A DNA stretch of 64,000 nucleotides, taken from assembly GCF_037042905.1 (NCBI RefSeq), contig NC_087252.1, forward strand, positions 28,014,994 to 28,078,993. Reading direction: 5' to 3'. Each line of letters begins with the position of its first letter. The stretch's first letter is position 1. The stretch comes from Lytechinus pictus (taxonomy: Eukaryota > Echinodermata > Echinoidea > Temnopleuroida > Toxopneustidae). A program made the translations under genes and the position numbers. This document shows positions 43,072 to 54,700 of this stretch, in pieces. The notes under the pieces were generated by a model. The model did not search any database, was not told where the DNA came from, and was given only the letters and a program-made list of their open reading frames with translations.

Positions 43072-43524
43072 ATTAATTATATAACTACTACATACATGTA
43101 TCTTTATTTAATGACCCCTGGTACATTTCACTTTAATATGCAAGGTAAACTATCAGAACACTTTATGAATACAATGACCAAAATTTCTTGCCAGTCACAC
43201 ACAAGCACAAATGATGAGGGTTTCTGTTTTGCATAACAACATAGAGAATTTTTTTTTCTGCCTGATACAAAATATCCCTTGACATAAACTTAATACATAT
43301 TTACAACACAATATCTATTTGTTCAAAAATGAGAAAGAACATTTTGTTGCAGATAAAATACATACAGCTAATTAGTCTGCAAGTATTTCATATTCGAATA
43401 ATCGCCAAAGTCAAAGCATTTTTCCAACTGTGATATGGAAAACTTGTGTTATTTAAACTTGGTTTGTGAAAAAAGAAATATTTATCTGTTCCCTAGACAT
43501 ATGATGCTGTATTAGGGGGTAAAT

Positions 43525-44000
43525 TGCCAATTCGTCTACTCATCACATGGTCTACCTACACTTAGTCTAATGCCATTCCGTCCATCAACATTTCGTCTAA
43601 CAACCATCTGGGAAGAGTTTCATAAAAGGACTTGTCGGACATTTTATCTGACAACTCTATTTTATCCGACAGTTGCCATAGTAACAGTGCCTCTCAGCCA
43701 ATCAGAATCAAGGAAAGTTATCATATCGAACAAAAATGTTGATGAAACGTTTCCCCGGTCTAATAACCATCTGGTCCAATAATCACTTTATCTAATCACC
43801 ATTTCATCTCATAACCAGTTGGTCTATACACTTCATTTTCATTCATTTTTCCCAATGAAGACTTAGTCCAATTAGACCAAATGGTATATGGACTAAATGG
43901 CTATTGGACCAATTGGTTGTTAGACGAGATAGTGGACAAACTGATGGTAGACCAAATGATAGTAGACGAGTTGGTAATTGGACGAATTGACAATAAACCA
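43525..44000. repeat. degenerate GTCTAAT..CCAT..GTC phrase repeat, partly palindromic
   Basis: Short phrases such as GGTCTACC, CGTCTAACAACCATCTGG and GGTCCAATAATCAC fill 43528-43835. The inverse phrases (TTAGACCAAATGG, TGGACTAAATGG, TAGACGAGTTGGTAATTGG) fill 43860-44000, with a turn near 43840. A GGGGAGTGTTT MITE is inserted at 43610-43756. Confidence 0.65.
43610..43756. repeat. GGGGAGTGTTT MITE, copy 3 (inverted, diverged)
   Basis: GGGAAGAGTTTCATAAAAGG ... GATGAAACGTTTCCCC. It carries CCAATCAGAATCAAGG and GCCATAGTAAC in the centre, the inverse of copies 1 and 2. Confidence 0.75.
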
Positions 44001-44067
44001 ATTGATAATACCGTATATGGCAACAGATTAAATTTACCTTGTGAATGAATGCCAGGATTCTCCTTAC

Positions 44068-44350
44068 AACAATAATAATACAAAACTAATAGCTGGATTT
44101 ATAAAGCACTTTTTGCCCTAGGATACAAAGCGCTGCTATTATTACCCCAGCTTTAGCTCGAACTACCATCACCGGCACTCAGTGCATTCAAAGAATTAAT
44201 CCTGCCGGGTACCCATTCCCCTCACCTGGGTCTGGTGCAGCACATTGTGGATAAATTTCTTGCTGAAGGAAAACACGCCATGGCTAGGATTCGAACCCAC
44301 GACCCTCTGTTTAAAAGGCGAGAGTCAGAACCACTAGACCACGACGCACC
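44068..44350 (-). mobile_element. tRNA-derived SINE, same family as 12092-12385
   Basis: On the minus strand: GGTGCGTCGTGGTCTAGTGG head with A box, GTGGGTTCGAATCCTAGCC B box, CAGCAAGAAATTTATCCACA body, then GTGCTTTATAAATCCAGC and a (TATT)n tail. Older and more diverged than the first copy. Confidence 0.8.
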
Positions 44351-45110
44351 CAGACAGACACATTGAATCCTTCAGATCCCCCTCGCTAGATGGAAAGCAG
44401 AGCCCCGTCTCACAAGAGTTACGACTGATCCGATCAACCACAACTATGGAGAGCCAGCAACATCAACATTTAATACTCAAATTATTTTCTAGATATGAAG
44501 TACATGTATATTCATACATTCATAATTTTCTTGAAAACTCAGTCTGCCCCTCTTTGCTAACAAGAAGAAAATGTGCAAATTTCCTGTAGGAAAAGTTATG
44601 ACATTGGTGGATTTCCATATAGTTGAGGTTGACTGGATCAATCGCAACTCTTTTTTAGATGGGACCCAGGCTAGTTGGACACTTGCAATCCAAGAGAGTG
44701 TACCAGTACTTCAGTATAAATTGCTTTGAAAATTTTGTTCGGTTTACAAACCCGTATTGTACAACGCCTACTTAGCTTGTTGTACGCGAGCAAATGGGAG
44801 GCTGAATGTCAAACATTCGTACCGTTGCACAAAAGACGTACCATCCAAAATGTACCGTCCAAACTGTACCGTTGCACGGCTTTAGGAGGTGACGTCACAA
44901 TACGATTCAATTCATTGCGCTCAGTAAAAATGCAGGTGCAATACGCGTATAGCCTGCTGGCTAAATGCGCAATGCTGCCCGAGGTGTTCGCTTGTGGGAT
45001 TTTGCTTTTCGCTTTTCATATTTTTGCTCCCTTTTCATAGAATAGATTACTGCAGGAAAAACTCTTTGTTTTTTCATAAATTCGCTAAACTCCGAAGCGT
45101 TGTACAACAC
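44351..45110. other. no gene seen; local GTACCGT phrase repeat
   Basis: 44815-44880 repeats GTACCGTTGCAC / GTACC(A/G)TCCAAA(A/C)TGTACC four times. It also has a GTTGTAC palindrome near 44760-45105 (TTGTACAACGCC / CGTTGTACAAC). No gene. Confidence 0.45.
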
Positions 45111-45270
45111 AAATAGCGAATATTCTTATTCGTGCAATGGTGCGAGATTTCGCATTCGATGAAAGAAAGAAACACTCTATTCAACTCGGCTAACGCCTCG
45201 TTGAATAGAGCATCTTGCTTTCACCTCATGCGAAATCTCGCACCATCGCACTCATGCCTATTCGCTATTT
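45111..45270. repeat. 160-bp hairpin with ATTCAAC...GTTGAAT loop
   Basis: Arms AAATAGCGAATATTCTTATT.. and ..CCTATTCGCTATTT enclose CAATGGTGCGAGATTTCGCAT and its complement. The central phrase CTATTCAACTCGGCTAACGC...GTTGAATAG resembles that of 42623-42742. Confidence 0.85.
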
Positions 45271-45718
45271 GTATACTATCTTTCCCCACTATCGACTGAG
45301 AGCGTTTGGACTTGATCCATTATACCTGTAAACATATCTACACACTTAATATACATGTATCTATAAAACAAGTAGGGGTTACAAACTTCACTACTCTATT
45401 ATCAGTTTGTTCATAGTGATTATTGACCTACGAGCCCACTGATTATAGAATTCTGCGAGTCCCATACACTTTGTACACCTTTGTTTCTGCTTACCGCAAT
45501 TCCAATAAAACATCCTCTGTTCTTACATATACCGTATGAGAAATGAAACACAATTATTTCCAATTAGGAATATGAATGGAGTGCCTGAATTTCCGTCAAT
45601 TCTTGTTCTCAGAGCATTGATCGTTGGTTGGCAAGTCGATTTGTAAAATACAGTTCTCTCGAATAAACAAATCTAAAATGCAGCTATGTACATGTACAAG
45701 AGAATTATCAAAGTCACT
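45271..45718. other. no gene seen
   Basis: No ORF or repeat recognised. Confidence 0.4.
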
Positions 45719-46030
45719 GGCCCGTATTCTGATGTCGGGTTTAACTTAGACCACAGTCTAACTCTGTGCTAAAATTATGGGGAGCCAAAAATTAAAAAAT
45801 TATGTTTATATTGTATATTTCTTATATTTATTATTTTGTTTCCTTTTGCTTTCATAATGAAGAAAAATCCTTCAGTTATCATTTCCAGACAATTATGAAC
45901 AATTTGAGTGTCAAATGATTTAATAAATTGGATGTATACTGTTAAGGATTTGTGCCCCAATTGGCTCTCCATACTTAAACCACAACTTTAAACCAGGGTT
46001 TGATTTAAACCCGACTTCAGAATACGGGCC
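45719..46030. repeat. GGCCCGTATTCTGAAGTC MITE, copy 2 (312 bp)
   Basis: GGCCCGTATTCTGATGTCGG ... CCGACTTCAGAATACGGGCC, with the inner GGAGCCAAAA and AACCACAACTTTAAACC phrases shared with 38783-39122. ORF calls inside it are spurious. Confidence 0.85.
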
Positions 46031-46508
46031 AATATGTATAATGGAATGGGGTATCAAGGTGGAGAAGAGAGAATTTAACTAAAATCAATTTTAAGAAAAT
46101 GGATACCAGCGCCACGTCTTACAAGGAGTATAGTGACTCAACCAATCAAAACAACTAAGGAAAGCAAGTGTAATGTAGTGATTGTATATAAAATTACTAC
46201 ATACATATAGTCTAGACTTCTCAGAACCATCCCTTTGAACCCCCTAAGAACCCTTATTCATTGATTTAATCCAAGCCACTAAACCCTTATTGTTAATAGT
46301 TTCAAACAGCCCCTAATCAGAGAACAAAGAACTGCCTTCCCCTTCCCAATAATTAACCCCCCCCCCTTTTGTCCTATACCCAAACCCTTGGATTATAATT
46401 TGTGTAGAAGCTTAAATATATAATGGGTGCACACCCAAGGGTTGAGAGGGAGTTATAAAGTTGAGACCATCACAGAGTTAAGATCTACATAATGCTGGAA
46501 GTGTATTA
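46031..46508. other. no gene seen
   Basis: 46095-46160 has ACGTCTTACAAGGAGTATAG and ACCAATCAAAACAACTAAGG, weak echoes of the MITE core. A C9 run is at 46359. No gene. Confidence 0.4.
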
Positions 46509-46512
46509 TTAA

Positions 46513-47097
46513 AGGGATGGTCCGGGATGAAAGTATTTATATCTTAATACATAGAGCAGAATTCACTGAGCAAATAGCCGAAAATTTCATCGAAATCGGA
46601 TGACAAATATAAAGTTATTGAAGTTTAAAGTTTAGCAATATTTTGTGCATGAAAACAGTTGTCATGAATATTCATTAGGTGGGCTGATGATGTCACATCT
46701 CCACTTTCCGTTTTCTTATGTTATTACATAAAATCATATTTTTTTCATTATTTCATACTAGTGCGAATAATATGTCTCCCTTATAATGAAATAAGTTGCA
46801 ACAATAAATATCTAATGCACTTAATCAGTTGTCTATCCAATTTTTCTTGTTCTTGGAGGAAAAAATTTGAATAAACCTAATTTCTTACAATAAAATACAA
46901 AAGAACAAGTGGGGATGTGACATCATCAGCCCACCTAATGAATATCCATGATGACTGTTTTCACAAAATATTGCTAAACTTTAAAATTCAATAACTTTGT
47001 TATTTGTTATCCGATTTTAATGAAATTTTCGGCATTTTGCTGAGTGAATTCTCCTCTATTTATTAAGCTATAAATACTTTCAGCCTGGACCATCCCT
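46513..47097. mobile_element. palindromic MITE with TTAA target duplication, copy 3
   Basis: 585 bp. TTAA on the left (46509-46512), TTTA on the right (one change). Ends AGGGATGGTCCGGGATG / CAGCCTGGACCATCCCT. Same length and internal phrases as the other two copies. Confidence 0.85.
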
Positions 47098-47373
47098 TTT
47101 ATCAAGTTTCTTGATTATATTTGGTACATGGAATGTTCCCGCGTTATCATTGATGCTCCCAACTAGATATGAACGATCCCAACACAACACAAGCAACACC
47201 AAAAATGCATATTGTGGCTGGCTCGATGAAACTTGGTATCTCAAAATGTAAATATTCTGATGACAGCTCAGAATGAGCAAGATCTTTAAAAGTTCTAACA
47301 TGGGTAGCAAGTAGCAACCTTCTTTTGCCTCGAAAGAGTTCTTCACAGGTATCAGGAGACTGTCAATGTGGCC
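47098..47373. other. no gene seen
   Basis: Short spacer between the TTAA MITE and the next foldback. Nothing recognised. Confidence 0.4.
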
Positions 47374-47800
47374 CAAATTCACACAGGTGGTTTTCAAAAC
47401 AATCGGTTGAACCCTGGTTTATGCAGATTTCCTGTATAAATAACACTTATTTACCGCGTCTATTAAAAAATGTCCAATGTTGATGCACGCTTTTGTCACA
47501 GAGAACGAAATTTACACCGGTTGCCGTGGTTATCCATGCTATTTTATTCATGAGTCCACTGTTTTGAACTAATGAGTGTACTCTTCAAACAGTGGACTCA
47601 TGAATAAAATAGCGTATTTAACCATGGCAACAGGCGTCAATTTGGCACACTGTGACAAAAGCGTGCATCAGCATTGGACATTTTTTTAAATATACATGTA
47701 CATGTATGCGGTAAATAAGTGTAATTTATATACAGGAAATCTGCACAAAACCATTTGTTCCACCGGTGGTTTTAAAAACCATCTTTGTGAATTAGGGAAA
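47374..47800. repeat. long foldback repeat, about 427 bp
   Basis: Left CAAATTCACACAGGTGGTTT and right AAAACCATCTTTGTGAATTA, then GCAGATTTCCTGTATA / TATACAGGAAATCTGC, GCACGCTTTTGTCAC / GTGACAAAAGCGTGC and GTGGACTCATGAATAAAATAG near the centre pair with each other. Arms exceed 180 bp with a few mismatches. It lies just downstream of the JHY-like gene. Confidence 0.85.
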
Positions 47801-47939
47801 ATTAGACGGCCACCATTGCTATATCTTTGAAATTTATACAGAATTTTCTAAACTGCGCTCTCATATTTTTTATATTTTGAGGTACGAGGTTTTATCAGCT
47901 CAGCCACCATATGCTGATTCAAATTTTTGCACTGTGATC

Positions 47940-48480
47940 TTGTCTCCCCAACTGTCTGGAGGCACAAGACCTGGTCTAATTATAGGTTTTCAACATGAAC
48001 AAAGGTGTTTGCACTAAGGTCATGGCAATCCTCTTGTGTGTAGGTCCAAGGCCTGCACTGAGACCATCTGTGAGTTTCATATGTTAGGACCTACCGAATT
48101 GCTTTTGCACTCTTGGTCCTGTCACCCTACATGTAGATGTCTCAAGCTCGAAGAAGTGGTCTAAGCCTATCTGTTGATTCGTGACCTGGAATAATTGTAG
48201 TTTAACGCATTTCCCTAATCTTTTGGACTTACATGTAAGTTCCAGTCAACGCTGTTGTCTGCAGGCCAAGACCTTGATTAAGACGATCTGTAGGCTTCAC
48301 ATGTTACCTACATGTATGGTTCTTACACTTTCGATCTGCCATCCTTATGCGTAGGTGGAAAACCGGGTCTAAGACTTCTCATAGAGTTTACATATTACCA
48401 AGCTGTCAGGCTAGAACATAGTTTGTAGGCCCAAGACCTGGACTGGGGCCATCTGCCGGTTTCGCACATTTCCTGCCTCT
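47940..48480. repeat. degenerate minisatellite next to the JHY-like stop codon
   Basis: The phrase GTAGGCCCAAGACCTGGACT...GACCATCTGTAGGTTTCACA and variants begin near 47953, 48043, 48137, 48261, 48352 and 48427, every 75-125 bp. It ends about 20 bp from the TGA at 48498, so it would be the 3' UTR or immediate flank of that gene. Confidence 0.65.
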
Positions 48481-48497
48481 TTCCACTCACACCCACG

Positions 48498-48755
48498 TCA
48501 CGTTGACAGCCCTTTCCTCAATCTATCAAGTTCATTCTTCTCTTGTTGGTGCCTCTCTGTGAGTTCCTGAAGCCGTGCCACCTCTACGGCGGTGTTCTCC
48601 TCGTGGCTGCTGAAGGTCTCTTCCCTCACGCTAGAGGACCTGGACCCACTCCTGCTGTTCCTGGAGTTGGCCCCGCTGCCGTAGAGTCTGTCATGGAGCA
48701 CTTCAGGCGGTGTTGGTGCAGGAGGCTTCGGGATGTGTTTTGCGTACTCCAGGGC
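48498..48755 (-). CDS. jhy: JHY-like gene, last coding exon
   Basis: The acceptor is TTTCTGTAG at 48756 and the TGA is at 48498-48500. The 258-bp exon encodes 85 residues: LEYAKHIPKPP, then a Ser/Arg-rich spacer, then a charged helix (VARLQELTERHQQEKNELDR) that looks like a short coiled coil. It is separated from the previous exon by a 3.7-kb intron carrying foldback repeats. Beyond the stop the sequence runs straight into a degenerate minisatellite. Confidence 0.8.
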   Translation of the reverse strand, partial: ALEYAKHIPKPPAPTPPEVLHDRLYGSGANSRNSRSGSRSSSVREETFSSHEENTAVEVARLQELTERHQQEKNELDRLRKGLST

Positions 48756-51700
48756 CTACAGAAATTGAAGTGAAAGAAGCAAAAAGATTTGTAGAGTATT
48801 GATAGTGCGTTGGCCTTCGCTGAATGGTTTATCTCATTCTCAATGGGCTGACGAAACCTTGTCTCTCAAAAGTTTATATTTTAGAACAGTGAAGAAAAAG
48901 CTATAGTGTTAAGACATTAGTTGCACATTCCTTCCTCTAATAGAAGTTCTTCCAGGAAGGGAATCTGTAATGGTTGATATATATTTTTTGTGTGTTTGCT
49001 TGTTTGAAAGATTGTTGGAGACTGTACACACTTCATAGCTAAAAATAGATAATTATTAGAAGGGGAAATGCAACGTTGGAAAATATGGCCATAATCAATT
49101 CAAGAATTAATGTGAAAAATACACATATTGAGATAAAAATGAATTTTATAAAGTGCATTTATTAGAAGGTCAGATTTCAATATTAGAAAGGAAAATAGAA
49201 ACTGCAAAACACAAAAGATAAATGCAAAAAGACTCCCATCCGTGCAGTTAGTTTTTCCCCACTCATACTGTATATGAAAGTGAAAATATAAAATTCAGCC
49301 GTCATCCCAACCTGAGAAAATTAAAATGGTAGCCCTCCCAAAAACCAATCCATCTCACTACTGTCCAATTTTCATCGCAAGACCTGCTCAACATGATATC
49401 GCACGCCAGCATCATGCAAATAGTCCCCCCCCCCACCCCCGTACAAATCTGACCAAGTTCTCAATAATATTACCTTATTTTTTCTCTCTTTTTAAAAGTT
49501 TTATGAGTAGTCAACCTTCCACTTTCAGGTTTAAACAAAGGGTGTGTGAAATGTGTATGTTTGTTCCCTGAAACGTATTGCTTCAATACATATTACCGGT
49601 ACATGTATGTACAATGTAGCAATTGTACTGTATTAAATCCAATACATGTATTAAATCCCTTATATTCACAAATTGATATTAGGGGAAATCAGACTGTTCT
49701 CCAACTCAAGAATTGAAACGTAAGAGGTTACAATGTTGACCATCAAGTGGAAATGAGATTAAACCCTTTGTTCAACCGCAATTTGGAGCAAAGTATGCGC
49801 ATCAATCATCTTTTTACAATATATACAGTGCGTCCCACAATAAATAAATTTCACAATTGTTAAAAGTTTGTTACGATGAATACGATACTTATGGTAAGAG
49901 TGAAATCTCATCTTTAATTTGAGACCAACAGCTTAGCAAATCATTCACGCACGGCAGCTTACAAACAATAAATATTCAGGCCTATCAAAAACGATTTGCG
50001 CAGAAACGCACGTGTTAATCTGAGTCCACTCTCATTTCAGGAATCAGTGAGAGAAACTAAAAAAGAATACAAAAGAAATGCTAATGAGCCAATAGTCGAA
50101 TACGCACGGTTGTCGTATCACGGACCAATCTTGTACTATTTTTTGCTAGCAATCCACATACATGTAGATCAGGAGCCGCTGTTCTGCTAATGAGTTTAAA
50201 AGGATTTAAAAAAAATTCTTTTAAACGGAGAGAGATGCCAAGAGGGAATCCCACTATTGCCATTGCAAAGACGGTGATCTGAATATTTAATAAGGTTAAC
50301 AAAATAAATATGTTCCTTAATAACATTTTGAAGGGAAACAATAGAAGTTCAGACCTGGGGCCCACTTCATATAAAAGGTTTTATAACTGTTGTAACTTTG
50401 CCATTATAGCAACTACCATGGCATTAGGGCTCAGCAGCCAATCAAAATCAAGGTTTCAATGGCAGTTGCCATGTTGGCAAAGTTACAACAGTTGCAAGTC
50501 CTTTGTGAAACAGGCCCCTCTTTGTCATTTCAACAATAAAAATTCAAATCCAGACCCTTTTGTCATTTCAAGAGGAAAATTAGGATTGACAATAGCAAAC
50601 ACACTCTGTGCATGTTAAAAGCCAGTGCATGTGCCATCCTATTAAAAAAAAATCAACTGACCACAGATCTGGTGTCCCTGGGCGACTGATCCGCGGGGCT
50701 ATTATTATTCCTTATTCTGGGAAGGGGGACCGAATCGGCATAGGCTAGCATCTGGAATGGTAGGAACAGGACCACCAATTTCAGTGAGGATTCAAAGACG
50801 TTTTTGAAAGAAAATAATGGGGGGGGGGGGAGAAAAGAAGGAAGATAATGGGAATAAGATGTCACAAATATCAAGATGTTTTTTATGTTGCTTGTGGCCC
50901 ACAGAGCAATATTGTCCTCCCAAAAATTGCCTGGTCAAATTTTCTTCATAAAAAATACAATTTTGGGGGCTTTTTCTGATGTGGCTGAATTTCAAAAAAT
51001 AAAAATAAATAAAAAATGGTACAGATGTAACTCTATCCAGTGTATTTTTTAAAGAATATTCTATTCTAAAATAAATCTTTTGGGGGATTATAATCATCGC
51101 AACACAAATTTCTTGGCAAAGCGGTGGTGAGGGTTAGATGTGCAAACATGACCATGTGAGTCCAACACTTTGATATTTCCTATGAAAGAATTAATCTCAA
51201 AACAAGAAGAAAATGGAAAATGTTGCATGTTCTGCACTCTCACCAGTACACGTCTAAAAACTTGTCAAAATCTTGCGGCTTTGTCATCTAAATGACCCAT
51301 ATGGAAATGAGTTGTTCTGCACGATTACAGTTGGGGTGGGGATAATAAGGTACACATAGGAACCAAGTCAATAGTGGTTAATGCATGCAAAACAGAAACA
51401 TAAAATATATCATAAATAACGTGGAGGTTTACGGTTCACCATGTGTAATATGAAGAAGGGAAGGAAATACAGGCAGAAAAATTGAAATGGAAAGACGAGA
51501 AAGGATGAAAAGAGGAAATAAAAAGTATTCTTTTCTTGAGAGTGAAGTCCTGAAAAGGACTGTAAAGCAGATGAGATGAGCTGAATATGGCTTGCGTAGC
51601 GAAGGGTTGAGTAGTAGCAGGATGAAGTGAAGAGAGGTTACTTGATGATTCGGGCAGGTTGACTGTCCGTCTTCTAATTTCCTCTTTTCATTCTTTCTCG

Positions 51701-54700
51701 TCTTTCCATTTCAATTATTCTCCCTGTATTTCCTTCCCTTCTTCATATAACACATGGTGAACCGTAAACCTTCTCCACGTTATAAACTCCACCATGCAAA
51801 CATACAAACATCATCTTTATCATAAATATTGAACAATTTAAGGTCAAACAATTTCAGAATGTAGGAAATTAACCAATCATGACCCTAAATCCTAAACTTG
51901 GAAGAGTAAAATAACAAGATATGAATTACAAATAAAATTAGACAACCTCCAATAAAGCCAAGTGAGACAGAATATGTGTGACTGTCAGAAATGTGCAGAA
52001 CAGAATTGCATTAATCCAATGTAACTTTTCATGGATACATGTATGTGCATTGGGGATGTTCAAGGCTCAACAAGACTTTGTTCACAGATTTGAGTGAATG
52101 ACAGGGAAATCTTATTCAATCAAAGTGAGCAAATTATTGGTATTAAAAATTTACAACTTGGCTTTCAGTGCGTATTTTAGATTTGAATGAGCAAAAATAT
52201 TTCCCTAGTAAATGTTCCAACAATTTATTGTCCAATGAATTATCCTTGCAGATTCGGGCTACTTTTCGACTTGTTATAATAACAAATGCAAGATTTCTAT
52301 AACAAATTTACTATCAGCCAATCAGATCTAATGATTTCAGTGGCTTATAACTGTTTTTGTAAATTTGATAATGTTACAAGTTTTACGAAACATTCCCTTG
52401 ATTTGATAGGGACCTTACCAGTTCTCTCTTTGATGCCTCTGTCTGTGGGCTATCCTTCCCTGGGGTATGACTAGCCTGAGGGGAGGCCCTTATTATCTTC
52501 TTGTTCTGTTCCATCACCTGACGAGCGTAATCCCGCTGACGGGCCACTTTCTCATTCTGCAGGGATGAAAGACATAGACATAAAAAATTCCACCTACCCT
52601 TAGACTTAAAATCACTCACAAAGACCATTGTCCATTCCTAGACATCAAATCACCTCCATAGATGGTCTAATCCTTGACATAAAAATACCCTCTCCTCATC
52701 TCAGACATCAAATGGCCAACAGATCATTGTATTTTTTTTCTTTGACTACTGTGGCATCATATTGCTTTAAGTTCATTGTAAATTCTTAGCAAATCATTCA
52801 GTTGTGCCTTCAACTCTCTTACGCCAAAGTGCAGCAACGGCTTGTTACCGATTCCTTGCTGTTTTATCAATGTCATAAATTTCATAGCAAGGTCATTTTG
52901 AGGTATTGTGTAATCAATGAATGAGCGAACAAACAACCCCTTGTGGGAAGTTGGAGTTAGCGTGTTGCGACTCCATGGACAAGTCTTGACTTTAAAATTA
53001 TAAGATCTGGGGTTCAAATGCCACTGCACTACTCGCATCCTTTGACAAGGCATTTATCTCACTTTGCCGCTCTCCATGTAGGAGTAGTAAATTGGTTTAG
53101 GAAAGGAATTCCTTGAATATTCAAAAGCCCGATAAGGGTAACCATGGTGAAGCTGTGGTAATAATAGGCAGTACTTACAAACAGGAACATTGTATTCAAA
53201 GCTATATTAATCATCATCACCATCATTATCTTACCCTGATATTCATAGTTTCCTTGTCCGGCCCCAGACCTCCAAACTTGAAATCCTTCTTTAGATTCTG
53301 GAAGTCTTTGAGGGTGTACGGTTTGTACTGAGGCCCTTGCTTCTGCTTCTGGAGCTTCAGTAGGTAGCCATCGGGGTCACTGGTCCTCAATTCCTTGTCT
53401 TCTCCTGCAGGTTTGAAGAGTATAAAATGATTTATGTTTTGCACACTTTGATTATTCCCAGTTATACTATTGGTCTTGTTCACAGATAGGGTATGCTTTT
53501 TGTCAATCTACATGTAGGAATAATTAATTTTTAAGTACTTACTTGACCATATTATCTTTTCCATGAATATGGAAGTATATTTTGAAACCCAGCTTTCAAT
53601 AGAAGAGTGGTATGAAATTCTAGTTTACACTAGGGTTAAACCTAAGTTCAATCAGAATACCAGCAGATATTACTCTTTTCTCAGTTCAGTTCTACTTTAT
53701 TTCATTACATCAACCTAAATTTTGAGTCCAAACACTGACCCTCTCGAACCACTGATTTACATGTAGGTTGAGTTGTCAGTGTATTACTCCCCAGCCCACT
53801 GGAGTGAAAAGTGTGATTTGCAAAGACATGTACGCCCATGATGTACATCTGTAAACTGTAGTTGTCAGAATAATGCCACTGAGTATCAGAGATCAAAGGG
53901 CAACTCCATCCCAACGAAATGTTGATTCAAATAAAAATATAATATGATAAATTACTTATTTTAGAGATGTGGTTTTTATTTAAATTGTAAGTAATATGCT
54001 AGTTTGATTTTTCACTTTCTATTCAATCAACTTGTTGTTAGAATGGACTTTCCTTTTATGATGACTTAAAAACAACCAGGAACTCACCACTTGTTCTCCC
54101 AGAGTTCTGTATGTCAGGAAGCACTTGGAAAGGACTTGTCCTGGATGGCATAGGATGGGTGTAGGCCATCCTTTGTCTTGGACTTGTCTGGGTGGCCTCA
54201 TAGCTTCCTCGAGGATCCACAGAAAACGGACCTCCCACTCCAGGTTGATTTGCATTCTGCATGGCATTCATTCTTGCATAGGCGTTTGCACGATCTGCAG
54301 ACCAGCTGTAGGGTTGACCGTTAACCTGGTTAAGATTGGTGTCAGGAGTGGGATAGCCACCTTGGTATGTGTTTCCACCTCCATAGTTACCAGGTAGGGA
54401 CCCATTCCGCATGGGTGGTGGAGGCCCTTGTCCTTGGGGATAGATGTTTGGATCTGACATACCTCGGGCTAACATGATCATCTGCTGTTCGCGAATAACT
54501 GCCTGTGCCCATTGGTCATTTGATCGGCTGGTTGCACTACCATGTGGTGTCCACCCAGTTGAGGACTCCTGGCCATCATCCAGGGAGCTTTCCCTGGAGA
54601 TCTGTGGCAGAGGTTGCCTAGGGTTCATTGGTGACCTTAAACCCTTCTTCTGCTGGAAACCCTCTGTGTACTTTTTATTTGGAGGATCCCGTCTCAATTT

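Larger units (their letters stand above)
48756..52418. other. intron 3 of the JHY-like gene; no other gene
   Basis: 3.7-kb intron containing MITEs at 50357-50518 and 51413-51786. There is a C9-C5 run near 49425 and a G10 run at 50819. ORFs inside are short and unrecognised. Confidence 0.6.

Noticed and set aside
44726-45040. 104-residue protein with a signal-like C-terminus
   Set aside because: No family resemblance, overlaps GTACCGT phrase repeats, and no conserved context.
53705-53914. Extra exon of the JHY-like gene
   Set aside because: The flanking coding exons join in phase without it, and the frame has no splice sites or family blocks.
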